Shown here in pieces: positions 55,806 through 64,000 of a stretch of DNA of 64,000 nt (position 1 is the stretch's first letter; each line of letters starts with the position of its first letter). This stretch comes from JAIQFF01 sp963788505 (GTDB lineage: Bacteria > Acidobacteriota > Terriglobia > Terriglobales > Acidobacteriaceae), in assembly GCA_963788505.1 (NCBI GenBank), contig CAWBGY010000005.1, positions 1,733,711 to 1,797,710 of the forward strand, in the 5' to 3' direction. The notes under the pieces were generated by a model that saw nothing but the letters and a program-made list of their open reading frames with translations, was not told the DNA's origin and did no database searches. Position numbers and translations under genes: made by a program.

Positions 55806-55823
55806 AATAGTAGTTTTCTATTA
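55806..55823. promoter_or_regulatory. shared palindromic motif, operon copy
   Basis: AATAGTAGTTTTCTATTA, with AATAG/CTATT arms, 64 bp before the operon start codon. It matches 14 of 18 bases of the element at 57239-57256, which lies at almost the same distance from the MFS gene. Confidence 0.45.
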
Positions 55824-55879
55824 GCGGACCGCTCCCACCCTAAGGAGGCGAGCCCTCGAAGCGCGGGCGGGGACCTCCC

Positions 55880-57172
55880 CTAGCCCATTTCCATCCCGAA
55901 CGAATCTGCATAGCGCGGAAGCAGAAGGTTCGCCGCGGCCGCGAGTCCCAGCGCTGCCGCGAGGACCACCAGCAAAGCGGTATAGGAGCCAGTCGCATCG
56001 AACGCGCGCCCCAATATCACCGGCCCGATGGCCCCCGCCGCGGCATAGAACGTCCAGGTGAGACCGTAAAGCGTGGAGAAAGCACGCAGCCCAAAATAAC
56101 GCGTCAGCAGGTAAGGGGTAGTGGCGGCTTCACCTCCAGCCCCGATGCCAATGAGCACAGCCGCAAGGCAACCCGCCGGAAAGCTGGTCGCCCGAGCCAA
56201 GAGAAAAATGCCCAGTGCGGTAACAAGGTTGATTACAAACGCGACTCGCGGCCCGAAAAATCGGTCGAGCAGCCATCCCACCCCAATCCTGCCAAGAACG
56301 CTTGATCCACCGAGGACGGACGCGCAGAGCGCCGCATTTCCCGCGGTGAGGCCTCGATCGGTCAGCAAAGCGGACAGGTGAGTGATCGCCCCGTTCATGC
56401 TGATCGAACTCACGAAAAGGATGGCCGTGACAATCCAGAAGGCAAAAGAACGCAGGCCCTGCTGCCATGTCATGCCAGAATGAGCGGCCGGAGAGGCCTT
56501 ATGCGCGACTCCTCCGCGCTCGCGAATGTAGCGCCAGCTCAGAGGTAAGCCGAGTAATAACGCCAGACCGCCCAGCGAAGCGTAAGCTGCGCGCCAGCCA
56601 GACTGGCTGATGATGGACTGGGCGACGACTGGCAAAATCATGGCTCCCAAGCCAGCTCCCACCATCACAGAAGCCAGCGCCATCCCCAAGCGCCGCTGAA
56701 ACCAGGTGGAAATCGATCGCGAATAAGCCAGATGAGCCGCACCGTTGCCAACTATGCCCAACACGAAGCAAGTCACGTAAAACTGCCACAGGCCAGAGCG
56801 CAACAGAGACAACGAGGCGATGCCGCACCCGAATATCGTCATGCAGGTGAGAATGATGCGGCGGGGGCCGAAGTGATCGATCCACCGCCCCAGCAACGGG
56901 GAGACCACTCCCAACGTAATGGCTGCGATGGCGAAGCCGCCGGAGATGGCTTCACGACTCCAGCCGAATTGCGCAGCCAACGGCTTCACAAAAACTGAGA
57001 AGGTATAGACGAATAGCGAGCCGAATCCCGCCATCACCCCGAGGCAGGCCGCCAACACCACGCGCCAGCCGTAATAGGCGACGTTGGATTCACTTGGGCC
57101 AGGCAAGCTGTCGGTGCGTTGCGTCATAGACGTTTCGGCTTCGACACTTCCGGTAAAGGACTCGTTGCTCAT
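55880..57172 (-). CDS. MFS transporter, MCT/OFA-like
   Basis: 430 residues and twelve membrane helices. The start (YYGWRVVLAACLGVMAGFGS) and the loop 2-3 motif GRWIDHFGPRRI fit the monocarboxylate/oxalate-formate type of major facilitator. The second half repeats the pattern (GVGWLLDRFFGPRVAFV). It probably moves a small organic anion; the substrate cannot be told. It is followed by the eight-gene operon's upstream region and shares a palindromic motif with it. Confidence 0.88.
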   Translation of the reverse strand: MSNESFTGSVEAETSMTQRTDSLPGPSESNVAYYGWRVVLAACLGVMAGFGSLFVYTFSVFVKPLAAQFGWSREAISGGFAIAAITLGVVSPLLGRWIDHFGPRRIILTCMTIFGCGIASLSLLRSGLWQFYVTCFVLGIVGNGAAHLAYSRSISTWFQRRLGMALASVMVGAGLGAMILPVVAQSIISQSGWRAAYASLGGLALLLGLPLSWRYIRERGGVAHKASPAAHSGMTWQQGLRSFAFWIVTAILFVSSISMNGAITHLSALLTDRGLTAGNAALCASVLGGSSVLGRIGVGWLLDRFFGPRVAFVINLVTALGIFLLARATSFPAGCLAAVLIGIGAGGEAATTPYLLTRYFGLRAFSTLYGLTWTFYAAAGAIGPVILGRAFDATGSYTALLVVLAAALGLAAAANLLLPRYADSFGMEMG

Positions 57173-57238
57173 TTCTTGATCTCTTGATCTCTGCGCCTTT
57201 CAGGAGTCGGATCATACACAAAGCGCTCGGCGGGTATC

Positions 57239-57256
57239 TCTAGTTGTTTTCTAGTA
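57239..57256. promoter_or_regulatory. shared palindromic motif, MFS copy
   Basis: TCTAGTTGTTTTCTAGTA, with CTAG arms, 67 bp before the MFS start. A TATGAT box lies downstream on the minus strand near 57208-57213. See the partner at 55806-55823. Confidence 0.45.
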
Positions 57257-57421
57257 TTGCCGCGATTTTTGGAGTCGTTGGTAATCAGTACCGCTACGCG
57301 CCCTTCCGGGAGGTCAGCCGAGGAAGCATCTGTGCCCCACGCATGCTCGCCAGTCAAACAGGACGGCCGACCGATATCGACCCATGAGCTGGAATGACTA
57401 GCACTTTTTCCCCGCTCGAGG

Positions 57422-58198
57422 CTAAACGCCTACCTCGACTGGCAGACCCGCGTCATCAAAATCCTTGCATTCAAAACCGCCAAGGTTGCCGGGATATCCG
57501 AGTTGATTTGAAATGATCCGGGTCCGGCCGATCGTCTGATCGTCGCATTCATGCGTATGGCCATACACCCAGAGGGCCGGCTGGTGGGTCTCAATGATCT
57601 CCACCATGTCCAGGGAATTGAACGCCGGCGTGAGAGGGCCGCCCTTGTATTTGGAGTTGGGATTGATGACCGGTGCATTATGGCTGATAACCACGCGCGG
57701 ACCACTTAGATTCTTGCCAAACCAGTTCAGCAATTTCGACGCGAAGTTTTTATGTAGCGCAATCGAATCTGCTGGCGTGAAAAACGTTTCGTCGGAGTTA
57801 TAGATGAGGCGGTAATCATTCATTTGAGAGCGGGCGGTCTCCATGGCGCGCAAATCGCCGCCGTTGAAATCCGTCCACATCGTGCCGCCGAAGAAATTGA
57901 CACCGTCGATGCTGACCTCTTCATCAAGCAGCAGTTTCACATGCGGATGTCTGTCTTCGAGCCACGCCTTGAATCTATTGTCCTCTTCGTTCATTGGCCG
58001 CCGCGTGTAATATTCGTGGTTTCCCGTCACATAGAGGACTGGTTTCTTCCACTTCCGCAGAATCTGGTCGAGCGGCTCATAATCCCTGAGCGTGACGATA
58101 TCGCCTGCCAGGATCATGACATCTCCGTTCACTGCCGGCGGCAACATCCAGCCCGAGCCAAATTCAAGATGCAGGTCGCTATAAGTAATGATTCTCAT
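57422..58198 (-). CDS. metallophosphoesterase
   Basis: 258 residues from the ATG at 58198 (MRIITYSDLHLEFG). Calcineurin-like motifs in order: YSDLHLE (DxH), ILAGDIV (GD), VTGNHEYY (GNHE), VVISHNAPV (H) and VYGHTHECDD (GHxH). All metal ligands are present. Such enzymes cleave phosphodiesters or phosphomonoesters; the substrate is unknown. The open frame continues upstream through a palindromic element, which is not coding. A copy of its 3' end is found at 34985-35096, so the gene has moved or been duplicated. Confidence 0.88.
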   Translation of the reverse strand: MRIITYSDLHLEFGSGWMLPPAVNGDVMILAGDIVTLRDYEPLDQILRKWKKPVLYVTGNHEYYTRRPMNEEDNRFKAWLEDRHPHVKLLLDEEVSIDGVNFFGGTMWTDFNGGDLRAMETARSQMNDYRLIYNSDETFFTPADSIALHKNFASKLLNWFGKNLSGPRVVISHNAPVINPNSKYKGGPLTPAFNSLDMVEIIETHQPALWVYGHTHECDDQTIGRTRIISNQLGYPGNLGGFECKDFDDAGLPVEVGV

Positions 58199-58302
58199 GC
58201 TCGTAGGAGAATGCTTGTTTGAACACGTCTTTCTCAAGTCCCAGATCTCCTCCGACAGCGATTCGACTCGGCGCGGAGCCCGGTTCGTGGAACTAGAAAT
58301 CT

Positions 58303-58440
58303 GACATCCCCCGGATAGCTGAATAATAAGCCGAGGCGCAAAGGCCAGTGTCAAGGCTCTTCGACCGCGAACGCGGCGCGCGAAGCGCGGCCTTGACACT
58401 GGCCGGGCCTCGGCTATGCTCTGGCTATCCGGGGCATGTC
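58303..58440. repeat. 138-bp imperfect palindromic element
   Basis: Nested inverted repeats. The outer arms 58303-58319 and 58424-58440 match at 16 of 17. The next pair 58329-58337/58407-58415 is perfect over 9 bp. The third pair 58343-58357/58390-58404 is perfect over 15 bp. A small GC hairpin lies at the centre. It starts 16 bp past the relaxase stop. It could be a mobile repeat, a transfer- or integration-related site, or a strong bidirectional terminator. Confidence 0.75.
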
Positions 58441-58456
58441 ATTCGGGAATGCCGCA

Positions 58457-61220
58457 TCAAAGACCAAGACCGAAACCCTGACTGATCTGATTCGTGTGCG
58501 TGGTTTGTGGTTCTATCTTGTGCGCCACTGGCTCTTGCTGAATCGCGGGGGAATGGGACACGTCGCGGCTGAGTTCCTGACCCAGCGTCGCTGCATTGTT
58601 CGTATAAATCTGCGCGTCATAGCGTCCACGTGAGACAGCGACATAGGCCATGCGGCTGTTGAGCAGATCCTTGGCACCCAGTTCGGTGTCCACGTGAATC
58701 AAGACACGGTCGGCAGTCTGTCCCTGGCTGGAGTGGCTGGTCATGGCATACCCATGATCGAGATGCGGATGCTTGAGCGGATCGAGTTCAACTATACGCC
58801 CACCGTCGATCTTCAAGCGCAGCCGCCCGTCTCCGTCGATGCTCTCGATCGTCCCCAACTCGCGGTTCGCAACTCTGAGGTTGTTGGCCGGCGCAGTGAG
58901 CTGAATGCGGTCGCCTACTGAAAAACTCCGCATCTCCTCCCGAAAGACCGAGACGCCCTGCTGTCTGCGTGGATCGTAGGTGCGCTGCGTGCCATCCTGC
59001 AGCTCGACTGTCAGCCGGTTTCTCGGAGCGTCGATGCTCTTCACCTGAGCATACTCGCCTTTCCCGATGCCAGTCTCCTTCGATGCGCGCGAGTAGCGCA
59101 GCACATCGCCCACCTCATAGCGCTCGGCCCATGTGCGGTCCGCGCCGGTGAGGTCTTGACGCGGCACTAGCGTCCTGATGCTGCTGCTCCTCTTTGCTGA
59201 CGAGGCCACTCCGCTGCAATTCCGCATGGACGCGCTCGTTGATCTCCATGCGAGAGCGATTGTCGGGAGAAATCACCAGCGTGTTCTCCGGCAATTGTGC
59301 GTACTCCTTCGCAATAGCGGCGATGCGCTCGTCGTGGCCGTGGATCTCGTGGACTCGGCCCTGCCGGTCAAGACTCTGGACTGCTTCGCGCACTTCACCC
59401 CGCGCAAGCTGCTCGACTACCTGTTTCAGTTCCGGGTCTTTCTGGCGCACGATCTCTTCGAGCTTCACCGTTTTCATACCGGCGTCCTGGAGCTGCGCGA
59501 AGGGACGCCCGGCTTCGACCGCCTCATGTTGCCGCCGGTCGCCGACGAGCAACACACGGTCATTCGGATGGAGCCGATTCACAAACTCATGCACCTGCCT
59601 GGTCGATGCCAGAGAGGATTCGTCGAGCACATAGAGCCGTTTCTCGCCGCTATCCGGCTGCTGTCCACGTACCAGATGCTTCTGTAGTGTGGATGTCTCC
59701 ATGCCTACTTCCCCGAGCTTCTGCGCCGCGCGGGAGGTGGGCGCGAAACCTTCCACGCTGTAGCCCTCGGCCTCCGCGCCTTCGCGGATGACGGACAGAG
59801 TCGTTGTCTTACCCGCGCCTGCGATGCCATCTAGGCCGACAACCTTTTCACGCGAGAGAAGGATTTCGTCTACCGTCTGGCGCTGCGACGCATTCAACCC
59901 CGGGTGGTGGTCTTCCGTGGCGATCCGCACTTGCGGCGAGACCAACATGGGATCACTGTAGTCGCGCCGATTGCCTTCCTGCATCCGGCCAACGATCTCA
60001 CGCTCCATGCGTACCATCGCGGCAGTTGTATATTGTTGGCCAGCGCCAACGTGGGAGACTTCGCGGAACTCCCCGGCCTCGATTCGGCGCTCAAACTCCT
60101 GCCGGACCTGGGCATAGGTGGTTTCTCCCATGCCGCGCACCAGCGCTGTTTCAAGGATCGCGCGGCGGTCCTGCACAGCCGATCTCTCGAAGACATGATC
60201 GCGCGCCCATGTCACAGCCTGCTTCGCCTGAACCTCTGGCTCCGGCATCTGGTATTGCCTATGTTGGCGCGCTTGTGCGACGACACGGTCCGCCTGATGC
60301 CCGTACTGTGCGGCCAACTCGCGGTGCCTCTGTAAGACTTCTTCCGGCGACAGTAGTTCCTTGCGGTCGCGAGTATGGTGGGCAGCGATCTGTGCCGCCG
60401 CGGCTCCGTCGATTCCTTGTTCCCGGAGATGGTCTTTGATCTGTTCACGCCTCGGACTGGAAGCCTCCAGATACTCCTTCGTGTAGCCCTTTACTTCCGG
60501 TTGTCCATGCTTGCCGCGCTCCAGTTCGTAGCCCAGCTTTTCCAGACGCAGAGCCAGCTCGGATCGATAGACCGCCGTGGCGTAGCGCTGCGACACGAAC
60601 AGCTCATGCGGCTGCAGAGCTCGCATCTGTTTCCCGTTTTCAGGACCGCTCTCGCGCTCGGTCATGTTGAAGATCACGGCATGGGTATGAAGCTGGGGCG
60701 CAGCATAGCCATCGACGGGCCGTGCCGTATCGTGCTCGAAGGTGGCGGCAATAAATTTGCCGGTCGTCTCTGGGGCATGGACATTGCCGATTCGCGCCTG
60801 CGTGTATCGCTCAAGTTCCTGAAGCGCCGCACGTACACTCTCCCGATGGGCTTCGCGCACGCGATCATCACCGCCCACAAGGGCGGAAAGCGATACCGAC
60901 TTCGGCGCAGAGAATGTGGCGTCCCACCCGGCGCGATGCTCGGCGCTGGTCACCTCTCTCCCGAATTTGCCTTCATAGGTTTTTGAGACTTGATGCCGTA
61001 CGAGTTGCTCTTCGGTGTGCGGATGTTGGCCTTCACTCAGTCGTGTAAAGTGTTCAGAACCAACGTCACCTTGCAACCCCCACTGCTCGGCGAGTCTGCC
61101 CTGCCACTCACTGTGACCCTGCTGATCGCGGCTCCAGTAGTTCTGTTCCTGCGAGGCAAACTCCCGCTCATGGTAGGTCCGTGCCTGGCTGGCCGACAGC
61201 GGTTTCGAGATCGTGAGCAT
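58457..61220 (-). CDS. MobF (TrwC/TraI-type) relaxase-helicase, one frameshift
   Basis: About 920 residues. The N-terminal relaxase domain (MLTISKPLSASQARTYHERE) has catalytic-Tyr candidates and the metal His set in APQLHTHAVIFNMTE. The helicase part has Walker A GLDGIAGAGKTTTLSV, Walker B LYVLDESSLAS, VLLVGDRRQHEAV and a C-terminal YAMTSHSSQGQTADRVL motif. The frame slips by one near 59165-59175: after VSKEEQQH the next frame reads RTLVPRQDLTGADRTWAERY to the stop at 58457. It nicks and unwinds DNA for conjugative transfer. No other transfer gene is intact nearby. Confidence 0.9.
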
Positions 61221-61267
61221 ACCGAGCGTGCCTCAAGCGTGAAATGGTCTTGTTGTCAATTTGCCTC

Positions 61268-61497
61268 TCATTCGATTCCCTTCATTTTCTCCCAGTCGAA
61301 CGCCTCTTTGGGTTTGGTCTCGGGCGCACCGATAGTCGAACCATTGACGGTCGAACCAAAGAGCGCGAGCATCGGCTGGGTAGGCTTCTTCAGCGGATCG
61401 GCGGGAGCTGCGGGATGCGCAACGCAAGTTCCTGGAACAGCTCATGGGAGACAGAATTCACCTGCTCACAGAGCGAGTTCAGTGAGAATCATGGGTT
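61268..61497 (-). pseudogene. possible remnant of a gene upstream of the relaxase
   Basis: Two minus-strand frames join to a protein-like end: NSLCEQVNSVSHELFQELAL…, then PADPLKKPTQPMLALFGSTV and KEAFDWEKMKGIE with a stop at 61268. The frames differ, and the start is missing. Its place between the tRNA and the relaxase suggests part of a mobile element. Family not recognised. Confidence 0.35.
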
Positions 61498-61511
61498 GGA
61501 TCATGGGTTGG
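61488..61511. repeat. 12-bp tandem duplication
   Basis: ATCATGGGTTGG occurs twice in direct succession, 37 bp from the 3' end of the tRNA-Phe gene. It may be an attachment-site feature or chance. Confidence 0.6.
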
Positions 61512-61548
61512 AAATTTCCGCTCTTCGCCACTAAGTTCTTAAGAATGA

Positions 61549-61624
61549 TGGTGGCCAGGGACGGAGTTGAACCGCCGACGCCAGCCTTTTCAGGGCTGCG
61601 CTCTACCACCTGAGCTACCTGGCC
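61549..61624 (-). tRNA. tRNA-Phe (GAA)
   Basis: The minus strand folds as a cloverleaf. The acceptor stem is GGCCAGG/CCTGGCC, the D stem GCTC/GAGC, and the anticodon stem CAGCC/GGCTG with loop CTGAAAA (anticodon GAA). The T arm is GGCGG-TTCAACT-CCGTC, followed by discriminator A and an encoded CCA. 76 nt. Its 3' end faces the relaxase region, the usual side for tRNA-targeted integration. Confidence 0.95.
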
Positions 61625-61796
61625 ACGTTCGAACTCACAGCGTGTCTCCCGGCGCCGGGCGCGTCGTCTGGCACGCGAGGACTTGGACGGAATTGCCAGC
61701 CATGGCAGGCAGTCAAGACGCTGGGAGCGTTTGGAACAGGCCCGATTATAGCAACGGAGTTCGGTTCGCTCAAATCGCCGTCTCCCTGGTCTTGCG

Positions 61797-63131
61797 CTAG
61801 AGTGGCATCGACGCCGCCATGGCGCCGTGGAGAACGGTGAAGGCACAGCGATTCGACGCAACCCAATAGGCTATTTCCCGATAGTCTCCCCCATGAAAAA
61901 CCGCTAAGTCGGCGTCTTTGCCGGGTTCGATGGATCCTTTTCGCTCCTGCGCACACAGGGCCCAGGCGCCGTTGATGGTCGCGGCCGTGATCGCTTCCGC
62001 GGGCGACATCTTCAGATGAGTGCATGCCAGGGAAAGCACAAACGGCATGCTCGTCGTCGGGGACGAGCCCGGGTTGTAGTCGGTGGCCAGGGCGATGGCG
62101 ACGCCGCCGTCGATCAGTTTGCGGGCCGGCGGGAATTTCTCCAGGCCCAGGAAATAATTCGCCCCCGGCACCAGCGTGGCCACGGTCTCGCGCTTGGCCA
62201 GCAGGCGGATGTCGCTCTCGCTGACGTAATCCATGTGGTCGAACGACGTCACGTTGAAGTGCAACAGCGCGCGCAATCCGGTTTCGCTCAACTGGCAGAC
62301 GTGGGCCCGCAATCCCAAACCGTGTTTGCAGGCAGCGTCAAAGATCTTTTCCGTGTCCTCCGCGGTGAAGGCGCCGCGATCGGTGAATACGTCCACGAAT
62401 TGGGCCAGCTTCCGCTCGGCCGCCAGCGGAATCATCTGTTTGCAGACGACCTCGACATACGCCTGCGCCCGGCCATGAAATTCTTCTGGCACCACATGTG
62501 CGCCCAGCAGGGTTGCGAACACAGTGCCGGGCCATTTGGCGGCCGCACTTCGGATCGCTTCCAGAGACTTGATCTCCGACTCGACCGTCAGTCCATATCC
62601 GGACTTGGCTTCGACTGTCGTCGTGCCCTGCTCTGCCATCTCATGCAACGCCTCCAGGACCTTGTCCGCGAGCACTTTCTTACCCGCCTTGCGCACACCC
62701 TCGACGCTGGAGCGAATTCCGCCGCCTGCGGCCGCGATCTGTTCGTAGGTTTCGCCGCCAATCCGCTTCTCAAAATCCACCAGCCGCGGAGCCACGAACA
62801 CGGGATGGGTATGGGAGTCCACGAATCCGGGGAGGACAACCTGCCCGGCGCAATCGATCTCGACAATCTTCCTGCGGTTCTTCCTGATCCAGGGATCGCG
62901 CAACGCGTCTTTGGTCTTGCAGGCAGAGACAACTTTCCCTCCCACGCACAGCACCGCCCCGTCCTGAATAACGCCCAGTTCCTGAAGGTCGCGGCCGCGG
63001 CGCGGGCCGGAGCTTCCCGAGCCACAGCGCAGGGTCAGCAACTGGCTGATGTTCACCAGCAGCAGCGCCTGATCGGCTGACGTTTCGCCTTTCGCAGGAG
63101 GGGTCACGCAGTTTAGTTTAGCAGTGAGCAT
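61797..63131 (-). CDS. hutI: imidazolonepropionase
   Basis: 444 residues from the ATG at 63131. Amidohydrolase metal motif VVLPGFVDSHTHPVF, then GGIRSSVEGVRKAG, TTTVEAKSGYGLTVESEIKS, FATLLGAHVVPEEF, a His in RAHVCQLSETG, and ALATDYNPGSSPTTSMPFVL. These are the full HutI signature. It hydrolyses 4-imidazolone-5-propionate in histidine breakdown. No hutH, hutU or hutG is adjacent. The open frame upstream of 63131 lies in the promoter gap of the divergent kinase gene and is discarded. Confidence 0.95.
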   Translation of the reverse strand: MLTAKLNCVTPPAKGETSADQALLLVNISQLLTLRCGSGSSGPRRGRDLQELGVIQDGAVLCVGGKVVSACKTKDALRDPWIRKNRRKIVEIDCAGQVVLPGFVDSHTHPVFVAPRLVDFEKRIGGETYEQIAAAGGGIRSSVEGVRKAGKKVLADKVLEALHEMAEQGTTTVEAKSGYGLTVESEIKSLEAIRSAAAKWPGTVFATLLGAHVVPEEFHGRAQAYVEVVCKQMIPLAAERKLAQFVDVFTDRGAFTAEDTEKIFDAACKHGLGLRAHVCQLSETGLRALLHFNVTSFDHMDYVSESDIRLLAKRETVATLVPGANYFLGLEKFPPARKLIDGGVAIALATDYNPGSSPTTSMPFVLSLACTHLKMSPAEAITAATINGAWALCAQERKGSIEPGKDADLAVFHGGDYREIAYWVASNRCAFTVLHGAMAASMPL

Positions 63132-63239
63132 GTAGATACGGGCGGGGTTGGCCGACCGACCTGCATGTGCCGCCTCAGATGAGACGGCTGGCGCCGTTAC
63201 GCCGTGGTAGGATGCAGCCATTCTTCCAACAGTAGCGCC

Positions 63240-64000
63240 ATGACCTCCGCACACAGACGCCGGATCGAGGAGCTGTACCAGGCGGCGCGCGATCCGGCCA
63301 AGCGCGCCCAAGTGCTGGCCGCGGCCGACCCGGAGCTGCGCCGCGAAGTCGAATCTCTGTTGGCCCAGGATTCATCGAAGCCCGGGGCCCCGGACCATCT
63401 TGTCGGTGTGGCCGGGCTCGCCGGCCCGGTATTCTGCAGCGACCGTGATCATGCCAGGCGCCCAAATGGGAGCTTACAAGATTGAAGGACTCCTCGGCGC
63501 CGGCGGCATGGGTGAAGTGTTTCGTGCCGTCGATACCAAGCTCAGCCGGCCGGTGGCGATCAAGTTCCTGTCCGCCGAGCTGGCGGACAGCGCCGCGCGC
63601 CGCCGCTTTCAGCGAGAGGCACAAATGGCCTCCTCGCTCAACCACCCGCACATCCTGACTGTCCACGACGCCGGCGATTTCGAGGGCCGACAGTACCTCG
63701 TAGACCGAGTTCGTCGACGGCGGAACTCTCGACGCCTGGGTCAAACAGGAAAAGCGCACCTGGCGCCAGACGGCGGAGCTGCTGACCGGTGTGGCCGACG
63801 GACTCGCGACCGCACACGCGGCCGGAATCCTGCACCGCGATATCAAGCCTGCCAACATCCTGGTTGCGACGAATGGCTACGCCAAGCTGGCGGACTTTGG
63901 TTTGGCGAAGCTGCAGGAGCCATCCGACCGCGGAACTCGCACCATCACCGAGGGCCTGAACACGTCCCTGGCTGCTCATGGGGACGATCCCGTATATGTC
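63240..64000 (+). CDS. serine/threonine protein kinase, cut by window end, two frameshifts
   Basis: The N-terminus (RRIEELYQAARDPAKRAQVL) is the helical lead seen on many Acidobacteriota kinases. The kinase domain begins GAYKIEGLLGAGGMGEVFRA with the ATP Lys in VAIKFL, then the catalytic loop ILHRDIKPANIL and ADFGLAKL. Two frame slips are needed: one between about 63380 and 63430, and one near 63697-63701, where an extra G breaks YLVTEFVDGG. The gene leaves the window at 64000. Its C-terminal sensor or repeat domain cannot be seen. Confidence 0.85.

Noticed and set aside
57169..57357. 62-residue minus-strand open frame overlapping the MFS start
   Set aside because: No ribosome site, no family resemblance, and it covers the promoter and the shared palindromic motif.
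58457..59227. Separate gene downstream of the relaxase
   Set aside because: It is the C-terminal helicase part of the relaxase in a shifted frame.
60990..61613. Plus-strand open frame with an end reading DGVEPPTPAFSGLRSTT
   Set aside because: That ending is the antisense translation of the tRNA-Phe gene, a common spurious call; the rest is antisense to the relaxase.
1..64000. CRISPR arrays, rRNA genes, complete insertion sequences
   Set aside because: No regularly spaced repeats, rRNA sequence or intact transposase was seen on either strand.

Overview
The window looks like a chromosomal segment of a soil-type member of the Acidobacteriota. This is an inference from gene content: three large Oar-like TonB-dependent receptors with a carboxypeptidase-regulatory N-terminus, many TPR and FG-GAP/ASPIC-UnbV proteins, a membrane-anchored protein of a type common in that phylum, and moderately high GC. 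No 16S or other marker gene is present to prove it.

Layout. (1) 1-13.2 kb, carbohydrate use: a GH36 alpha-galactosidase (cut by the window start), a NarL-type response regulator, a membrane-anchored protein of unknown role, a GH31 glycosidase, an Oar-like receptor, and two TPR proteins behind LacI-type palindromes. (2) 13.2-34.6 kb, plant-aromatic use. On the minus strand lie an Oar-like receptor, a beta-lactamase-fold hydrolase, a hydratase/dehydrogenase fusion, feruloyl-CoA synthase, an amidohydrolase, VanA, PobA, a MetE-like protein, PcaHG, PcaB, PcaD, PcaC and a truncated CoA-transferase subunit. Opposite them are a LysR regulator and a secreted tannase/feruloyl esterase. An ATACC-N5-GGTAT palindrome stands both in the receptor/LysR gap and before the esterase. 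Together these would take feruloyl esters to ferulate, vanillate, protocatechuate and the beta-ketoadipate pathway. (3) 34.6-36.2 kb, a scrapyard of mobile fragments with an MNT-HEPN pair. (4) 36.3-44.3 kb, two redox operons. Each holds a gene with an in-frame TGA at a catalytic redox position followed by a bacterial SECIS-like hairpin: an AhpD-like protein (CPYU) and an iodothyronine-deiodinase-like protein (GSYTUPPF). I read both as selenoproteins. (5) 44.4-55.8 kb, an eight-gene operon combining three large exported FG-GAP/ASPIC-UnbV proteins with an RnfD/NqrB-like membrane protein, a polyferredoxin, a FixH-like lipoprotein and two membrane proteins of unknown function. It resembles the UnbU/UnbV pair of enediyne clusters, but no polyketide synthase is nearby. 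(6) 55.9-58.2 kb, an MFS transporter and a metallophosphoesterase. (7) 58.3-61.6 kb, a MobF relaxase, a 138-bp palindromic element and a tRNA-Phe, probably the remains of an integrative element. (8) 61.8-64 kb, imidazolonepropionase and the start of a Ser/Thr protein kinase.

Quality note. Many genes carry single-base frameshifts (GH31, the first and third receptors, a SnoaL-like protein, an AhpD-like protein, the relaxase, the kinase and an integrase remnant). Several sit in homopolymers, so sequencing indels are the likeliest cause. The two TGA codons read as selenocysteine are different: the reading frame is continuous on both sides of each.
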